NCBI GenBank assembly: GCA_023653115.1
Contig: JAMNXO010000001.1
Coordinates: 372,001-436,000 of the forward strand
DNA from: Erythrobacter sp.
GTDB taxonomy: Bacteria > Pseudomonadota > Alphaproteobacteria > Sphingomonadales > Sphingomonadaceae
Direction: 5' to 3'
DNA length: 64,000 nucleotides
Positions 53,899-63,219 of this stretch are shown one piece after another. Each line of letters starts with the position of its first letter. Within the stretch, counting starts at the first letter, position 1. Position numbers and translations under genes: made by a program. The notes under the pieces were generated by a model. The model was not told the DNA's origin. It did no database searches and saw only the letters and a program-made list of their open reading frames with translations.

Positions 53899-54824
53899 CG
53901 CACCTGTCTGCGCCGCCGCAGCCACAGGATCGCCCAGTCACCGCGCTGGAGCCTTGCGGCCATGCGGAAACCGGCGCGCAGCATGGCGCGCTTGACCGCC
54001 GCCTCCTGATCGCCCGCCAGCAATCCGGCGAGCAGCAGGCTGCCGCCGGGTGCGACAGCTCGGGCGAAATCGGGCGCCAGGCTCACCAGCGGGCCGGCGA
54101 GGATATTGGCAATCAGCAGATCATAAGGCCCGCGAATGGCGATTAGCGGATCGTCCATCCCGTCGGCCACCACCATCACCGCCGCGCCCTTTTGCGCGCC
54201 CATCGGGATGCCGTTGAGCGCCGCGTTTTCCTCGACCACCGGCACGCAGACCGGATCGATGTCGGTGAGCGTGACCGCCGCGCGCGGCCACAGGGCGAGG
54301 GCGGCAAAGCCGAGCAATCCGGTGCCGGTGCCGATATCGGCGACATTGCGCGCGATCAGTCCGCTGGCTTTCATCTGGCCCAGCATTTCGAGGCAGCCGG
54401 CAGTGGTGCGGTGCTGGCCGGTGCCGAAGGCCTGACTGGCGGGGATGACGAAATCGATCGCGTCCGGGTCAGCCGGATAGTCCGGCGTGTGGACGTGGAA
54501 GCGCCCGGCGCGGATCGGGGGCGCATTGTGCTGGCTCAGCGTCACCCAGTCGGCGGGCGGCAGTTCCTCGGTGGTGATTGGCGGCGCCTTGCCTTCAAAC
54601 AGCCCCGCGAGCGCGGCCTTCTGTTCTGTGCCGGGTTTCCTCGGATACCAGCCTTCCAGCACCCAGTCGTCCGGCCGGTCCTCGGCCACCTCGCGGCCCG
54701 CGATGACGAGTTCGAAATCCCAGTCGTCGATGTCGTCATGCGCCAGCAGCGCGGCCTGCACGATGCGCTTGGGGGCGTGGAGGCTGAGCTTCCACGTTGT
54801 GCTATCGGACAAAGCTGGCTCCAT
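53895..54824 (-). CDS. prmA: Ribosomal protein L11 methyltransferase
   Basis: Trimethylates ribosomal protein L11. 309 residues: N-terminal substrate-recognition domain with DDWDFELV, then a SAM-binding domain: PASQAFGTGQHRTT, VADIGTGTGLLGFAAL and DLLIANILAGPL. Length matches E. coli PrmA (293). It overlaps the ECF gene's stop by 4 bp in the opposite orientation and the SDR by 23 bp upstream. Confidence 0.93.
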   Translation of the reverse strand: MEPALSDSTTWKLSLHAPKRIVQAALLAHDDIDDWDFELVIAGREVAEDRPDDWVLEGWYPRKPGTEQKAALAGLFEGKAPPITTEELPPADWVTLSQHNAPPIRAGRFHVHTPDYPADPDAIDFVIPASQAFGTGQHRTTAGCLEMLGQMKASGLIARNVADIGTGTGLLGFAALALWPRAAVTLTDIDPVCVPVVEENAALNGIPMGAQKGAAVMVVADGMDDPLIAIRGPYDLLIANILAGPLVSLAPDFARAVAPGGSLLLAGLLAGDQEAAVKRAMLRAGFRMAARLQRGDWAILWLRRRRQVR

Positions 54825-55527
54825 TGGCGTCGATCACCGCGCCGGTCATACTGGGCGGTGCATCGAGCGCGCAGAAGGTGATGATGCTAGCGATCTCGTC
54901 CGGAGTCGCGACGCGGCCCAGCGGAATGTCCGCCAGCAGACCCGGCCCGCCGCGGCTGGCCAGGTAATCATCCGCCATGCTGGTGTCGGTGAATCCGGGG
55001 GTCACCGCAAAGCTCAGGATGCCGTCCTTGGCATAGGCCCGGGCGATGGTCTTGTGCATCCCGATCATCCCGCTCTTGGCGGCGGCATAGTGCCAGTGCG
55101 CCGGCGAATCCCCGCGATAGGCCGCACGGCTGGCCACGTGCACCAGCCGCCCCGGAACCCCGCGCGCCTGCCAGTGCTGCACCGCAAGACGCGAAAGCTG
55201 CGCGGCCGAGGTGAGGTTGACCCGCAAGGTGTCCTCCCACGCATCGAGCCATTCGAGGTCCGAACGATCGAGCCGGTTGGCCTCGAACCGTCCGGCATTG
55301 TTGACCACCACGTCGATTTCGCCGCCTGCGACATCCAGCGCCAGCTCCCACAGGCCTTGCGCGGCCAGCGGATCGCCGAAATCGGCTGCGATCATCGGCA
55401 CTTCGCCCGCGCCGCCGGCCACAGGGCGCGAGCCATGGCCGATCACCTGCGCCCCGCGCGCACCCAGCGCCACCAGCGCCGCCTTGCCGATGCCCCGGCT
55501 CGATCCGGTTACAAGAATGTGTCCCAT
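54802..55527 (-). CDS. SDR-family oxidoreductase
   Basis: 241 residues: TGSSRGIGKAA, NNAG, Ser in VASRAAYRG and Tyr-Lys in YAAAKSG, VTPGFTDTSM. FabG-like but without recognisable substrate hints. ATG 55527 chosen. The stop lies inside prmA, so the two genes overlap by 23 bp and are probably co-transcribed. Confidence 0.9.
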   Translation of the reverse strand: MGHILVTGSSRGIGKAALVALGARGAQVIGHGSRPVAGGAGEVPMIAADFGDPLAAQGLWELALDVAGGEIDVVVNNAGRFEANRLDRSDLEWLDAWEDTLRVNLTSAAQLSRLAVQHWQARGVPGRLVHVASRAAYRGDSPAHWHYAAAKSGMIGMHKTIARAYAKDGILSFAVTPGFTDTSMADDYLASRGGPGLLADIPLGRVATPDEIASIITFCALDAPPSMTGAVIDANGASFVR

Positions 55528-55637
55528 GCAATTGCCTATCCCGAAATTTGCAAGCTGTGTCCACCATGTCGCGGCTTGCACCCCGCGCTGGCGGCGTTAA
55601 GTGGGAGAGCCGGTAACAGGGACCAGACGGGATCATC

Positions 55638-56018
55638 ATGAACCAAAGACCGCTTTCTCCCCATTTGCAGGTGTGGCGCTGGGGGCCGCACATGCTTGTT
55701 TCGATCCTTCACCGCGCCACCGGCGACGGCCTGGCGCTGGTCGGGCTGGCTGTGCTGGTGTGGTGGCTGGGCGCTCTGGCGAGCGGGCCCGAGGCCTACG
55801 CCACGTTCCAGAGCGTGATGGGTTCGCCCGTCGGGATGCTGGTGCTGGTCGGCCTGTCGTGGGCGTTCTTCACGCACATGATGAGCGGGATGCGCCACTT
55901 CGTGATGGATATCGGTGCGGGCTACGAGCTCGATACCAACAAGTTCTGGTCGATCGCCTCGCCGGTGATCGCGGTTGTTCTCACTGCGGGCTTCTGGGCC
56001 CTGATCCTCACCAGGTAA
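55638..56018 (+). CDS. sdhC: Succinate dehydrogenase cytochrome b556 subunit
   Basis: 126 residues with three TM helices. RPLSPHLQVWRWGPHMLVSI, HRATGDGLAL and the heme-ligand histidine in HMMSGMRHFVMD mark SdhC. Membrane anchor that carries ubiquinone and heme b. First gene of sdhC-sdhD-sdhA, spaced 10 bp from sdhD. A 110-bp region precedes it, divergent from the SDR. Confidence 0.95.
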   Translation: MNQRPLSPHLQVWRWGPHMLVSILHRATGDGLALVGLAVLVWWLGALASGPEAYATFQSVMGSPVGMLVLVGLSWAFFTHMMSGMRHFVMDIGAGYELDTNKFWSIASPVIAVVLTAGFWALILTR

Positions 56019-56028
56019 GGAACGGGCT

Positions 56029-56415
56029 ATGGGTAACGGAACCTCCATCGGACGCGTGCGCGGGCTTGGCCCGGCACACCACGGCGCGCATCACTGGCTG
56101 GTGCAGCGCTTCACCGCGATCGGCAATGTGGTGCTGATGAGCTGGCTGCTCGTCAGCCTCGTGATGCTGGGCGATTATGGCCATGCCAATGTCACCAAGT
56201 GGCTGTCGCACCCGCTCAATGCCACGGCGATGATGCTGCTGGTGATCAGCCTGTTCTGGCACGCGCGGCTCGGCCTGCAGGTGCTGCTCGAGGATTACAT
56301 CCACGACGCCGGCTCCAAATTCGCGCTGCTCTCGGCGCTCAATCTTGCAACCATTGGCGGCGGCGCCTTTGCCATTTTCAGCGTTGCCGCGCTCGCATTC
56401 GGAGGACAGGCCTGA
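56029..56415 (+). CDS. sdhD: Succinate dehydrogenase hydrophobic membrane anchor
   Basis: 128 residues, three TM helices; [22 protein letters not shown]-like start, then [16 protein letters not shown], the SdhD heme- and quinone-side signature. Overlaps sdhA by one base (TGATG). Confidence 0.95.
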   Translation: MGNGTSIGRVRGLGPAHHGAHHWLVQRFTAIGNVVLMSWLLVSLVMLGDYGHANVTKWLSHPLNATAMMLLVISLFWHARLGLQVLLEDYIHDAGSKFALLSALNLATIGGGAFAIFSVAALAFGGQA

Positions 56416-58283
56416 TGGCTACCGCAGCACCCAAGGGCACCGCGAACGACGTTGGCGGGGCGCATCTGAAGGGCGCCTATACGATTATCGATCACACCTA
56501 TGATGTGGTGGTGGTGGGCGCGGGCGGCAGTGGCCTGCGCGCAACCATGGGCGCGGCCGAAAGCGGCCTGCGCACCGCCAATATCTCCAAGGTCTTCCCC
56601 ACCCGCAGCCACACCGTGGCAGCGCAGGGCGGGATCGCCGCCAGCCTCGGCAACAATTCGCCCGATCACTGGACCTGGCATATGTATGACACCGTCAAGG
56701 GGTCGGACTGGCTGGGCGATCAGGACGCGATCGAATATCTCGCACGCGAAGCCCCGGCGGCGGTTTACGAGCTTGAGCACGCCGGTGTGCCGTTCAGCCG
56801 CAATGCCGATGGGACGATCTACCAGCGCCCCTTCGGCGGGCATATGCAGAACATGGGCGCTGGCCCGCCGGTGCAGCGCACCTGCGCCGCGGCTGACCGC
56901 ACCGGCCACGCCATGCTCCACGCTCTCTATCAGCAGAGCCTGAAGTATGATGCGGACTTCTTCATCGAATACTTCGCGCTTGATCTGATCATGAGCGAAG
57001 TCGGCGGCGTGAAGCAGTGTGTCGGCGTGATGGCGATGTGTCTGGATGACGGCACGATCCACCGCTTCCGCGCCCAGTCCGTGGTGCTGGCGACCGGCGG
57101 CTATGGCCGTTGCTACTACACCGCCACCAGCGCCCACACCTGCACCGGCGACGGCGGCGGGATGGTGCTGCGTGCTGGCCTGCCGCTGCAGGACATGGAG
57201 TTCGTGCAGTTCCACCCGACCGGCATTTACGGCGCAGGCGTGCTGATCACCGAAGGCGCGCGCGGCGAGGGCGGCTATCTCACCAACTCCGAAGGCGAGC
57301 GCTTCATGGAGCGTTATGCGCCGTCCGCGAAGGACTTGGCGAGCCGCGATGTGGTGAGCCGCTCGATGGCGCTGGAAATGCGCGAAGGGCGCGGTGTCGG
57401 GCCGGATGGCGATCACATCTACCTGCACCTCGATCACATTGATCCCAAGGTGCTGGCCGAACGCCTGCCGGGTATCACCGAAAGCGGCAAGATCTTTGCC
57501 GGTGTCGATCTCACCCGCCAGCCGCTGCCGGTGACCCCGACGGTGCATTACAATATGGGCGGCGTGCCGTGTAACTATCACGGGCAGGTCGTCACCCTCG
57601 GGCCGGACGGCAATCCCGATACGGTCATCCCCGGGCTCTATGCCGTGGGCGAGGCGGCGTGCGTTTCGGTGCACGGGGCCAACCGCTTGGGCTCGAACTC
57701 GCTGATCGACCTCGTGGTGTTCGGCCGTGCGACCGGGCATCACCTGCGCGACAATCTTGTGCCCAAGGCCAAGCAGCCCGAACTGCCGGCCGACAGCGCC
57801 GATTTCGCGCTGACCCGTCTGGATCACTTCCGCTATGCGCAGGGCGGCTCGCCCACCGCGCAGATCCGCGCGGAAATGCAGAAGGCGATGCAAAAGCACT
57901 GCGCCGTGTTCCGCGATCAGAAGCTGATGGACGAAGGCGTGGCCAAGCTCGCCGAGCAGAACAAGCGGATGGAGGACATCCACGTCACCGACAAGTCGCT
58001 GATCTGGAACTCGGACCTGATCGAGACACTCGAGCTCGACAACCTGATGGCGCAGGCCAATGTCACCATGGCATCGGCGGCCAACCGCAAGGAAAGCCGC
58101 GGCGCCCACGCGCACGAGGACTTCCCCGATCGCAACGACAAGGAATGGATGAAGCACACCATCGCCTGGTTCGACGGCTGGGGCGGCCGCGGCAGCAACA
58201 GCCGCATCGATTACCGTCCGGTCCACGAATACACGCTGACGGATGATATCGCCTATATCGAGCCCAAGGCGCGGGTGTATTGA
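56415..58283 (+). CDS. sdhA: Succinate dehydrogenase flavoprotein subunit
   Basis: Oxidises succinate to fumarate in complex II. 622 residues: FAD dinucleotide motif [11 protein letters not shown], covalent-FAD histidine in [25 protein letters not shown], and active-site segments [15 protein letters not shown], the arginine in [20 protein letters not shown], and the C-terminal domain with [14 protein letters not shown] 56415, coupled to sdhD. A terminator follows, and no sdhB gene is in the window. Confidence 0.97.
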   Translation: MATAAPKGTANDVGGAHLKGAYTIIDHTYDVVVVGAGGSGLRATMGAAESGLRTANISKVFPTRSHTVAAQGGIAASLGNNSPDHWTWHMYDTVKGSDWLGDQDAIEYLAREAPAAVYELEHAGVPFSRNADGTIYQRPFGGHMQNMGAGPPVQRTCAAADRTGHAMLHALYQQSLKYDADFFIEYFALDLIMSEVGGVKQCVGVMAMCLDDGTIHRFRAQSVVLATGGYGRCYYTATSAHTCTGDGGGMVLRAGLPLQDMEFVQFHPTGIYGAGVLITEGARGEGGYLTNSEGERFMERYAPSAKDLASRDVVSRSMALEMREGRGVGPDGDHIYLHLDHIDPKVLAERLPGITESGKIFAGVDLTRQPLPVTPTVHYNMGGVPCNYHGQVVTLGPDGNPDTVIPGLYAVGEAACVSVHGANRLGSNSLIDLVVFGRATGHHLRDNLVPKAKQPELPADSADFALTRLDHFRYAQGGSPTAQIRAEMQKAMQKHCAVFRDQKLMDEGVAKLAEQNKRMEDIHVTDKSLIWNSDLIETLELDNLMAQANVTMASAANRKESRGAHAHEDFPDRNDKEWMKHTIAWFDGWGGRGSNSRIDYRPVHEYTLTDDIAYIEPKARVY

Positions 58284-58316
58284 TCGCCCGCTTGTTGGCG
58301 TGAATCACAAGACAGG

Positions 58317-58355
58317 AAGGCCCGGTCCCGCAAAGGACCGGGCCTTTGCTTTTTT
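58317..58355 (+). terminator. Rho-independent terminator after sdhA
   Basis: Perfect 12-bp stem AAGGCCCGGTCC / GGACCGGGCCTT with loop CGCAAA, followed by TGCTTTTTT. It lies 33 bp past the sdhA stop and is the clearest intrinsic terminator in the window. Confidence 0.92.
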
Positions 58356-58412
58356 GACAGGCATGGGGTTGCCGCTTGACCCTCCTCGCACTCGCAGGCA
58401 ACTTGTTCACCG

Positions 58413-59459
58413 ATGAACAGGGGCGCGATTATCGCAGGGGCTTTGGCGGCGTTGCTGGCCGTGCCTGCGCTGTCCCAGTCTTCGGCCCAATCTTCCACTC
58501 CCAATCCCAACCAGCCCCCGCCGCACACCGCGCCGTTCCCTGATCTTGGCAGCGGGGAGAGCCGGCCCGAGCGGCGCAAGTCCTACGAGATCGGCCCTGA
58601 ATTGCAGCGCGGGGTCAGCGCCGCGCAGATCCGTGCGCAGCAGCGGCGGCTCGATAGCGCGCTCGCCGCGCTTAGCCCGCAGCAGCCGGGCGTTCCCGAG
58701 GCCTATGTCGTTACCGTCGCGCTCGATAGCGATCCTGTCTTCGCCCGCGAGGCACGCGAGGCGGGGCGGGTGCTGGCGGCGCGATACGGCGCGGACGGGC
58801 GCACGCTGACGCTCGCCGGGCCGGACGGGGTGCGCGACGACGCCCCGCACGGCTCGATCACAGCGCTGGTGCTGGCGCTCAGCCATATCGGCGGGCTGAT
58901 GGACGCATCCGAGGATGTGCTGGTGCTCTACACCACCAGCCACGGTTTCGATCTGGGGCTGACCTATCACTACGGCGATAGCGGCTATGGCGTGCTCAGC
59001 CCGGCGCGATTGAAGGCGGCGCTGGAGGAGGCGGGGATCAAGCGCCGCGTGCTGATCCTCAGCGCCTGCTATTCGGGCGTCTTCGTCCCGGTGCTCGCCA
59101 GCCCCGACACCGCGATCCTCACCGCAGCCGCCAGCACCCGCACCTCGTTCGGCTGCGCGGCGGAGAATGACTGGACCTTCTTTGGCGACGCGCTGATCAA
59201 CCGTGCGCTGCGCCAGCCGGTGGCGCTGGGCGAAGCGGCGCAGCTTGCCGGGCGATCGGTCGCCGAATGGGAGACCAAGGCGCGCGTGCTCGCCTCGTTG
59301 CCGCAAACCAGCATCGGGGCCGAGGCCAAGGCGTGGTTGCCGCAGATTGAAGCGCGGATGCCGCGCCTCGCCAGCGCACCAGTGGGGCGGCCAGCGTTTG
59401 ATCCGGCGGCGTTTATGGCGCCGGTGGCGGCGCAGAAGGCGCGCGCCGGGCAGAAATGA
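58413..59459 (+). CDS. Exported C13-family (legumain-like) cysteine peptidase
   Basis: 348 residues: signal peptide ending SQS near residue 24, a Pro/Ser-rich spacer, then a caspase-like fold. Histidine in VLYTTSHGFD and cysteine in LILSACYSG form the catalytic dyad in the C13/legumain-clan arrangement. Substrate unknown. The final 47 bp overlap the convergent cyclophilin-fusion gene. Bacterial C13 members are often annotated only as hypothetical. Confidence 0.8.
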   Translation: MNRGAIIAGALAALLAVPALSQSSAQSSTPNPNQPPPHTAPFPDLGSGESRPERRKSYEIGPELQRGVSAAQIRAQQRRLDSALAALSPQQPGVPEAYVVTVALDSDPVFAREAREAGRVLAARYGADGRTLTLAGPDGVRDDAPHGSITALVLALSHIGGLMDASEDVLVLYTTSHGFDLGLTYHYGDSGYGVLSPARLKAALEEAGIKRRVLILSACYSGVFVPVLASPDTAILTAAASTRTSFGCAAENDWTFFGDALINRALRQPVALGEAAQLAGRSVAEWETKARVLASLPQTSIGAEAKAWLPQIEARMPRLASAPVGRPAFDPAAFMAPVAAQKARAGQK

Positions 59460-61044
59460 TCTTCACCGGCTTGGCCAGCATCTGGCCCTTCATCCAGCCT
59501 TCGCCCGCGTCAGGATCAAGCGGGGTGGCATGGATCGCGGCGACCACATCCATGCCTGCGGTGACATAGCCGAACACCGCATAGCCGGTCTTCCACACCG
59601 GATCGCTCGAGGCAGGATCGGCGTTGAGGCCGGTCTGGTCCTCGATCATGATCGAAAAGTCGCCATTGGCGGTGCCGGGCGCGCCCATCGCCATCGATAG
59701 CGCGCCGTGGGTGTGGGTGAGGCCGGTCTGGCTGGTGGGTTCATGCTGGATGCCGGGCAGGATGCGCTTGGCCTCCCACCGCGTGCCGCCTTGCAGCAGG
59801 CCGTTGGGGCGCGGCTCCTGATCGAGCCGCATCGCGCGGTAGAACACCGTGCCGTCAAACCGCTTTTCATCGACATAGCGCAGGAAATTGGCGGCGGTGA
59901 CCGGCGCGCGTTCGGTTTCAAGCGCGATGGTGATGTCGCCCAGCTCGGTGGTCAGCACCACGCTGATGCTGGCGGCATCGGGGAAGGGGCGCTTGCCGGG
60001 GCGGGCGGTCGCAGGGGTCGGCGGGACAGCGGCGACCACGTTGGGTGCTTCGGCGGGCGGGGCGGTGCCGGCGATTTCGAACTTCATCAGCAGCGTGCGC
60101 TGGCATCCGGCGCCGGGTTTGGTGTCGCAATTGCGGAAATTGTCGTCCGAGACGAGGTAGAGGAAATCGCCGCGCGGCTCCTCGCGCAAGGCCAGCCCTT
60201 CGAAATTGTCGAGCATTAGCGGCGGGGCGAGGATCGCCAAAGTGGTCGCGGTGTTATCGGGCGCCAGCTTCACAATCGCCGCACTGTTGCCTGCGCCCGG
60301 CGTATAGCTGCGGAACAGGATGTAGCAGGTGCCGTCGGCGGCGCAGTCGGCATCGGTCGGCACGCCGCCCGCCTCGGCGATCCCGGCGGGGGCGTGAAGG
60401 GCAAAGCTCTGCGCGCCCGCGGGCGTGATCCGCAGGCAATTGGGGCGCGCCGGATCGGCCCATTCCCCGCAGGCCAGCAGCCCGCCATCATAGGCCGCGA
60501 GCGTCTCGATCCCGCCATTGGCCGCGGCCCCGGCGATCAGCGCCGCTGCACCATCCTCACTGCCGCTCGCAGCGCCGCCGAATTCGGCATAGCGCCCGAT
60601 GCGGTGGTCCTGCTCGAAGGCGATCAGCCACTCGCCGCCCGGCAGGCGCGCAATCGCCTCCGCATCGCCGCGCTCCTTGCTGCCCAGCTTGCCGCCCTTG
60701 GCATCCTTGAGCGGTGCGATGGTGACGCCCGAGACATCGACCAACCGGCCCTGCACATCCTCGGGCCGCAGCACCAGCCAGCGTCCGTCATCGCTGACCG
60801 CGTGGAGCGCGCCGTCGTGCCATTCCAGCCCGGAGATGCCGCCGATCTCCGCCTTGTCGGGCATGATTTCCACCCCGCCGCGAAAGATCAGCTCGTCCAC
60901 CTGCTTGTCAGGTTCGCCCGGCGCGAGTTCGGCGGGCTGGGTGAGGGGGAGGAATTCTTCGGGCTCGGCCTGTGCCAGCACGGGCGCGGCAAGAACGAGC
61001 AACAGGGCGGAAAGGAGCGCGCGGTGTGTCATCCGTCCGAACAT
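59413..61044 (-). CDS. Fusion: phytase-esterase-like propeller domain plus cyclophilin peptidyl-prolyl isomerase
   Basis: 543 residues with signal peptide (ALLSALLLVLAAPVLAQA). Residues ~45-345 resemble the 'esterase-like activity of phytase' family (ISGLEWHDGALHAVSDDGRW, GVPTDADCAADGTCY, LDNFEGLALRE). After a Pro/Ala-rich linker, residues ~370-535 form a cyclophilin: ELGDITIALE, RYVDEKRFDGTVFYR, LLQGG, HTHGALSMAM, FSIMIED and YAVFGYVTAGMDVV. The usual cyclophilin arginine/Phe pair is partly altered. One open frame with no sign of frameshift. Start ATG 61044 (61032 also possible). Confidence 0.85.
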   Translation of the reverse strand: MFGRMTHRALLSALLLVLAAPVLAQAEPEEFLPLTQPAELAPGEPDKQVDELIFRGGVEIMPDKAEIGGISGLEWHDGALHAVSDDGRWLVLRPEDVQGRLVDVSGVTIAPLKDAKGGKLGSKERGDAEAIARLPGGEWLIAFEQDHRIGRYAEFGGAASGSEDGAAALIAGAAANGGIETLAAYDGGLLACGEWADPARPNCLRITPAGAQSFALHAPAGIAEAGGVPTDADCAADGTCYILFRSYTPGAGNSAAIVKLAPDNTATTLAILAPPLMLDNFEGLALREEPRGDFLYLVSDDNFRNCDTKPGAGCQRTLLMKFEIAGTAPPAEAPNVVAAVPPTPATARPGKRPFPDAASISVVLTTELGDITIALETERAPVTAANFLRYVDEKRFDGTVFYRAMRLDQEPRPNGLLQGGTRWEAKRILPGIQHEPTSQTGLTHTHGALSMAMGAPGTANGDFSIMIEDQTGLNADPASSDPVWKTGYAVFGYVTAGMDVVAAIHATPLDPDAGEGWMKGQMLAKPVKIISARRAPSAPPPAP

Positions 61045-61101
61045 ATCGGCGCTTTGTCGAGGCGCAAGCGCACTGGCGTTTGTTCATCGGGCGGCAATGT
61101 T

Positions 61102-61132
61102 TACAAATGTAGTCGGTATGACTACAGGTGTA
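61102..61132. promoter_or_regulatory. BlaI/MecI-type operator: two TACA-N2-TGTA boxes
   Basis: TACAAATGTA (61102-61111) and TACAGGTGTA (61123-61132), centred 21 bp apart, i.e. two helical turns on one face. Together they make the larger dyad TGTAGTC-GGTAT-GACTACA. TACA/TGTA is the core recognised by BlaI/MecI repressors. They sit in the 112-bp divergent gap between the phytase-cyclophilin gene and blaI, so either or both may be controlled. Confidence 0.8.
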
Positions 61133-61156
61133 ATCAGCCGACAGGGAGTCAGCCAC

Positions 61157-61546
61157 GTGAACACGCCCGAAGAACCGCTCCACGAACGCATCACCGATGC
61201 CGAATATGCGGTGATGGAAGCCCTGTGGGAACGCCCCCGCCAGACCGCCACCGAAGTGTGCGAGGCGGTGTGCGAGGCGCGCGGCTGGGGCCTTGCCACG
61301 GTCAAGACGCTGCTGGCGCGGCTGGTGCAGAAGGGCGCGATTGCTTCGGCGCCTGATGGCCGGCGCTATCTCTACACCCCGGTGATTGCCCGCGACGCCT
61401 ATGTCGGCGGCGAATCGCGGCGGCTGGTTGACCGGTTGTTCGGCGGCCGCGCCGCCTCGCTGGTGGCGCATCTGGCCGAGACGGAAGCGCTCACCGAAGA
61501 TGATCTCGCCGCGATCGAGACCCTGCTCAAGGAGCTGCGGCCATGA
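61157..61546 (+). CDS. BlaI/MecI/CopY-family repressor
   Basis: 129 residues, family length. Winged helix with ITDAEYAVMEALWERPRQTATEV, WGLATVKTLLARLVQKGAI and DGRRYLYTPV, then a C-terminal dimer region (LVAHLAETEALTEDDLAAIETLL). In S. aureus such repressors are cleaved on beta-lactam sensing. I start at GTG 61157 behind AGGGAG; an ATG at 61118 would start inside the operator. Overlaps the next gene by 4 bp. Confidence 0.93.
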   Translation: MNTPEEPLHERITDAEYAVMEALWERPRQTATEVCEAVCEARGWGLATVKTLLARLVQKGAIASAPDGRRYLYTPVIARDAYVGGESRRLVDRLFGGRAASLVAHLAETEALTEDDLAAIETLLKELRP

Positions 61547-63213
61547 ACGGGATACTTGCCCATACGCTGGTGTGGACCGGCGTGCTGATCGCGCTGGTGT
61601 TGCTGGTGCGCCGTCCGGTGGCGCGCTGGTGCGGGCCGCAGGTCGCCTATGCGCTGTGGGCGCTGCCGGCTTTGCGGCTGATCCTGCCACCGATCACGGT
61701 TCCGGCCTGGATGGCGCCGCCGCCCGTGGCGGAGCCGGTCGCCGCCCCGCTGCCTGCACATGAAACAGTGGTGTGGCAATCGGCCGAGGCCGCCAGCGCC
61801 GCGCCGCTGCAAGCCGCGCCCGCCGCCGGCTTCGATATCATGGCATTGCTGGCTGACTGGCCGATGATCGAGGCGCTGCTGCTGGCATGGCTGGGCGGGG
61901 CAGGCGTGTTCCTGTGGCGCCGCTTTGCTGCCTATTTCGATCTGCGCGAGGCCTTGCTCGCCGAAGCGCGCGAGGTTGGCCGCGTTCCGGCGCTGATGGG
62001 CGCGATCCGGCTGGTGGAAACCCCCGGCACCGCAGCTCCGCTGGCCTTCGGCGTGCTCGATCCGGTGATTGCGCTGCCGCCCGGCTTCATGGCGCTGCAT
62101 GATCGCCGCGCGCGCGATCTGGCGCTGGCGCACGAGCTGGCGCACCATCGCGGGTGTGATCTGGTGATCAACGTGCTCGTCCAGCCGCTGTTCGCGCTGC
62201 ATTGGTGGAACCCGCTTGGCCGCTATGGTTGGCTGGCGCTGCGGCGCGATCAGGAAGCGGCCTGCGATGCCCGCGTGATTGCCCGCGCCGATGCTGAAGA
62301 GCGCGCCGCCTATGCTCTGCTGATTGCCCGCTTTGCCGCCACCCCCAACGCCGCACCCAACGCCGCGATCACAGCGCCGATGGCCTGTCCGGTGCTGGGC
62401 GAGAAATCCATCATCGAACGTCTGAGGAGCCTGTCCATGTCCCATTCTTCCCCGCGCAACCGGATTGCCGGCGGCGCCGTCCTCGGGGCAGCGCTGCTGA
62501 TCCTGCCGCTCACCGCCTCGATCAGCTATGCCGCCAGCGAAGCCGTGCAGGAAGTGCCCGAGCCGCCCGCTCCTCCGGCGCCGCCCGAAGCGCCTGATGC
62601 CCCGCAGCCGCCCGAAGCGCCCACGCCGCCCGAGCCGCCGAAGGTTGTGATGTTAGGCGGCGACGAAGGCGAAGGTGATGCCAATGTCATCGTCACGGAA
62701 CGGATTGAACGCGGCGAGGATGGCAAGGAGCGCAAGGTGCGCATCGTGCGCCGCCTCGCGCCGGGCCAGCAGCACCTGAGTGAAGCCGAGCACGCCGAAA
62801 TGGAAGCGGCGCTCCACGAAGGCCTGGCAGAGGCCGACCGCGCGCTGGCTGATCTGCCGCGCACCATATCGGCCGCCATGGCCGATGCCGAAGCGGCGAT
62901 GGCCGAAGCCCAGGCCGCACGCGGCGAGGCGGTTCGCGCCCGTGCCGAAGCCCGCGCTGCCAGTCGCACCCGCGTGATGATGCTCAAGGAATGCACCTCG
63001 GCCTTTGACGGCGAGGCGCAGGTCATCAAGGGCAAGGATGGCGCGCAAACCGTGATGATCTGCCAGCCGCGCATTGCCGCCACGGCCCGCCTCGGCCTGG
63101 AACAGGCGCGTGACGAGATCGCGCGCGACAAGGACATTCCCGAGGAAACCCGCAAGCAAGTCCTGCGCACGCTCGATGCCCAGATCGCGCGCTGGAAAGA
63201 AACGGAAGGCTGA
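61543..63213 (+). CDS. M56-family (BlaR1-like) membrane metallopeptidase without a penicillin-sensor domain
   Basis: 556 residues: N-terminal TM helices (~5-50 and ~105-130), zinc motif HELAHHRGCD around residue 197, a downstream Glu-rich QEAACDARV, and a further TM region near 310-330. BlaR1 would then carry a ~250-residue penicillin-binding sensor. Here it is replaced by a Pro-rich stretch (PPAPPAPPEAPDAPQPPEA), a charged region and an Ala/Glu coiled coil (~410-470) and a Cys-containing tail. The stimulus is therefore probably not a beta-lactam. Coupled to blaI. Confidence 0.9.
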   Translation: MNGILAHTLVWTGVLIALVLLVRRPVARWCGPQVAYALWALPALRLILPPITVPAWMAPPPVAEPVAAPLPAHETVVWQSAEAASAAPLQAAPAAGFDIMALLADWPMIEALLLAWLGGAGVFLWRRFAAYFDLREALLAEAREVGRVPALMGAIRLVETPGTAAPLAFGVLDPVIALPPGFMALHDRRARDLALAHELAHHRGCDLVINVLVQPLFALHWWNPLGRYGWLALRRDQEAACDARVIARADAEERAAYALLIARFAATPNAAPNAAITAPMACPVLGEKSIIERLRSLSMSHSSPRNRIAGGAVLGAALLILPLTASISYAASEAVQEVPEPPAPPAPPEAPDAPQPPEAPTPPEPPKVVMLGGDEGEGDANVIVTERIERGEDGKERKVRIVRRLAPGQQHLSEAEHAEMEAALHEGLAEADRALADLPRTISAAMADAEAAMAEAQAARGEAVRARAEARAASRTRVMMLKECTSAFDGEAQVIKGKDGAQTVMICQPRIAATARLGLEQARDEIARDKDIPEETRKQVLRTLDAQIARWKETEG

Positions 63214-63219
63214 GCGGGC

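Noticed and set aside
59413-61044. Two genes joined by a sequencing frameshift
   Set aside because: The reading frame is continuous, the linker is a plausible Pro/Ala spacer and there is no internal SD or start; it remains listed as a finding to verify.
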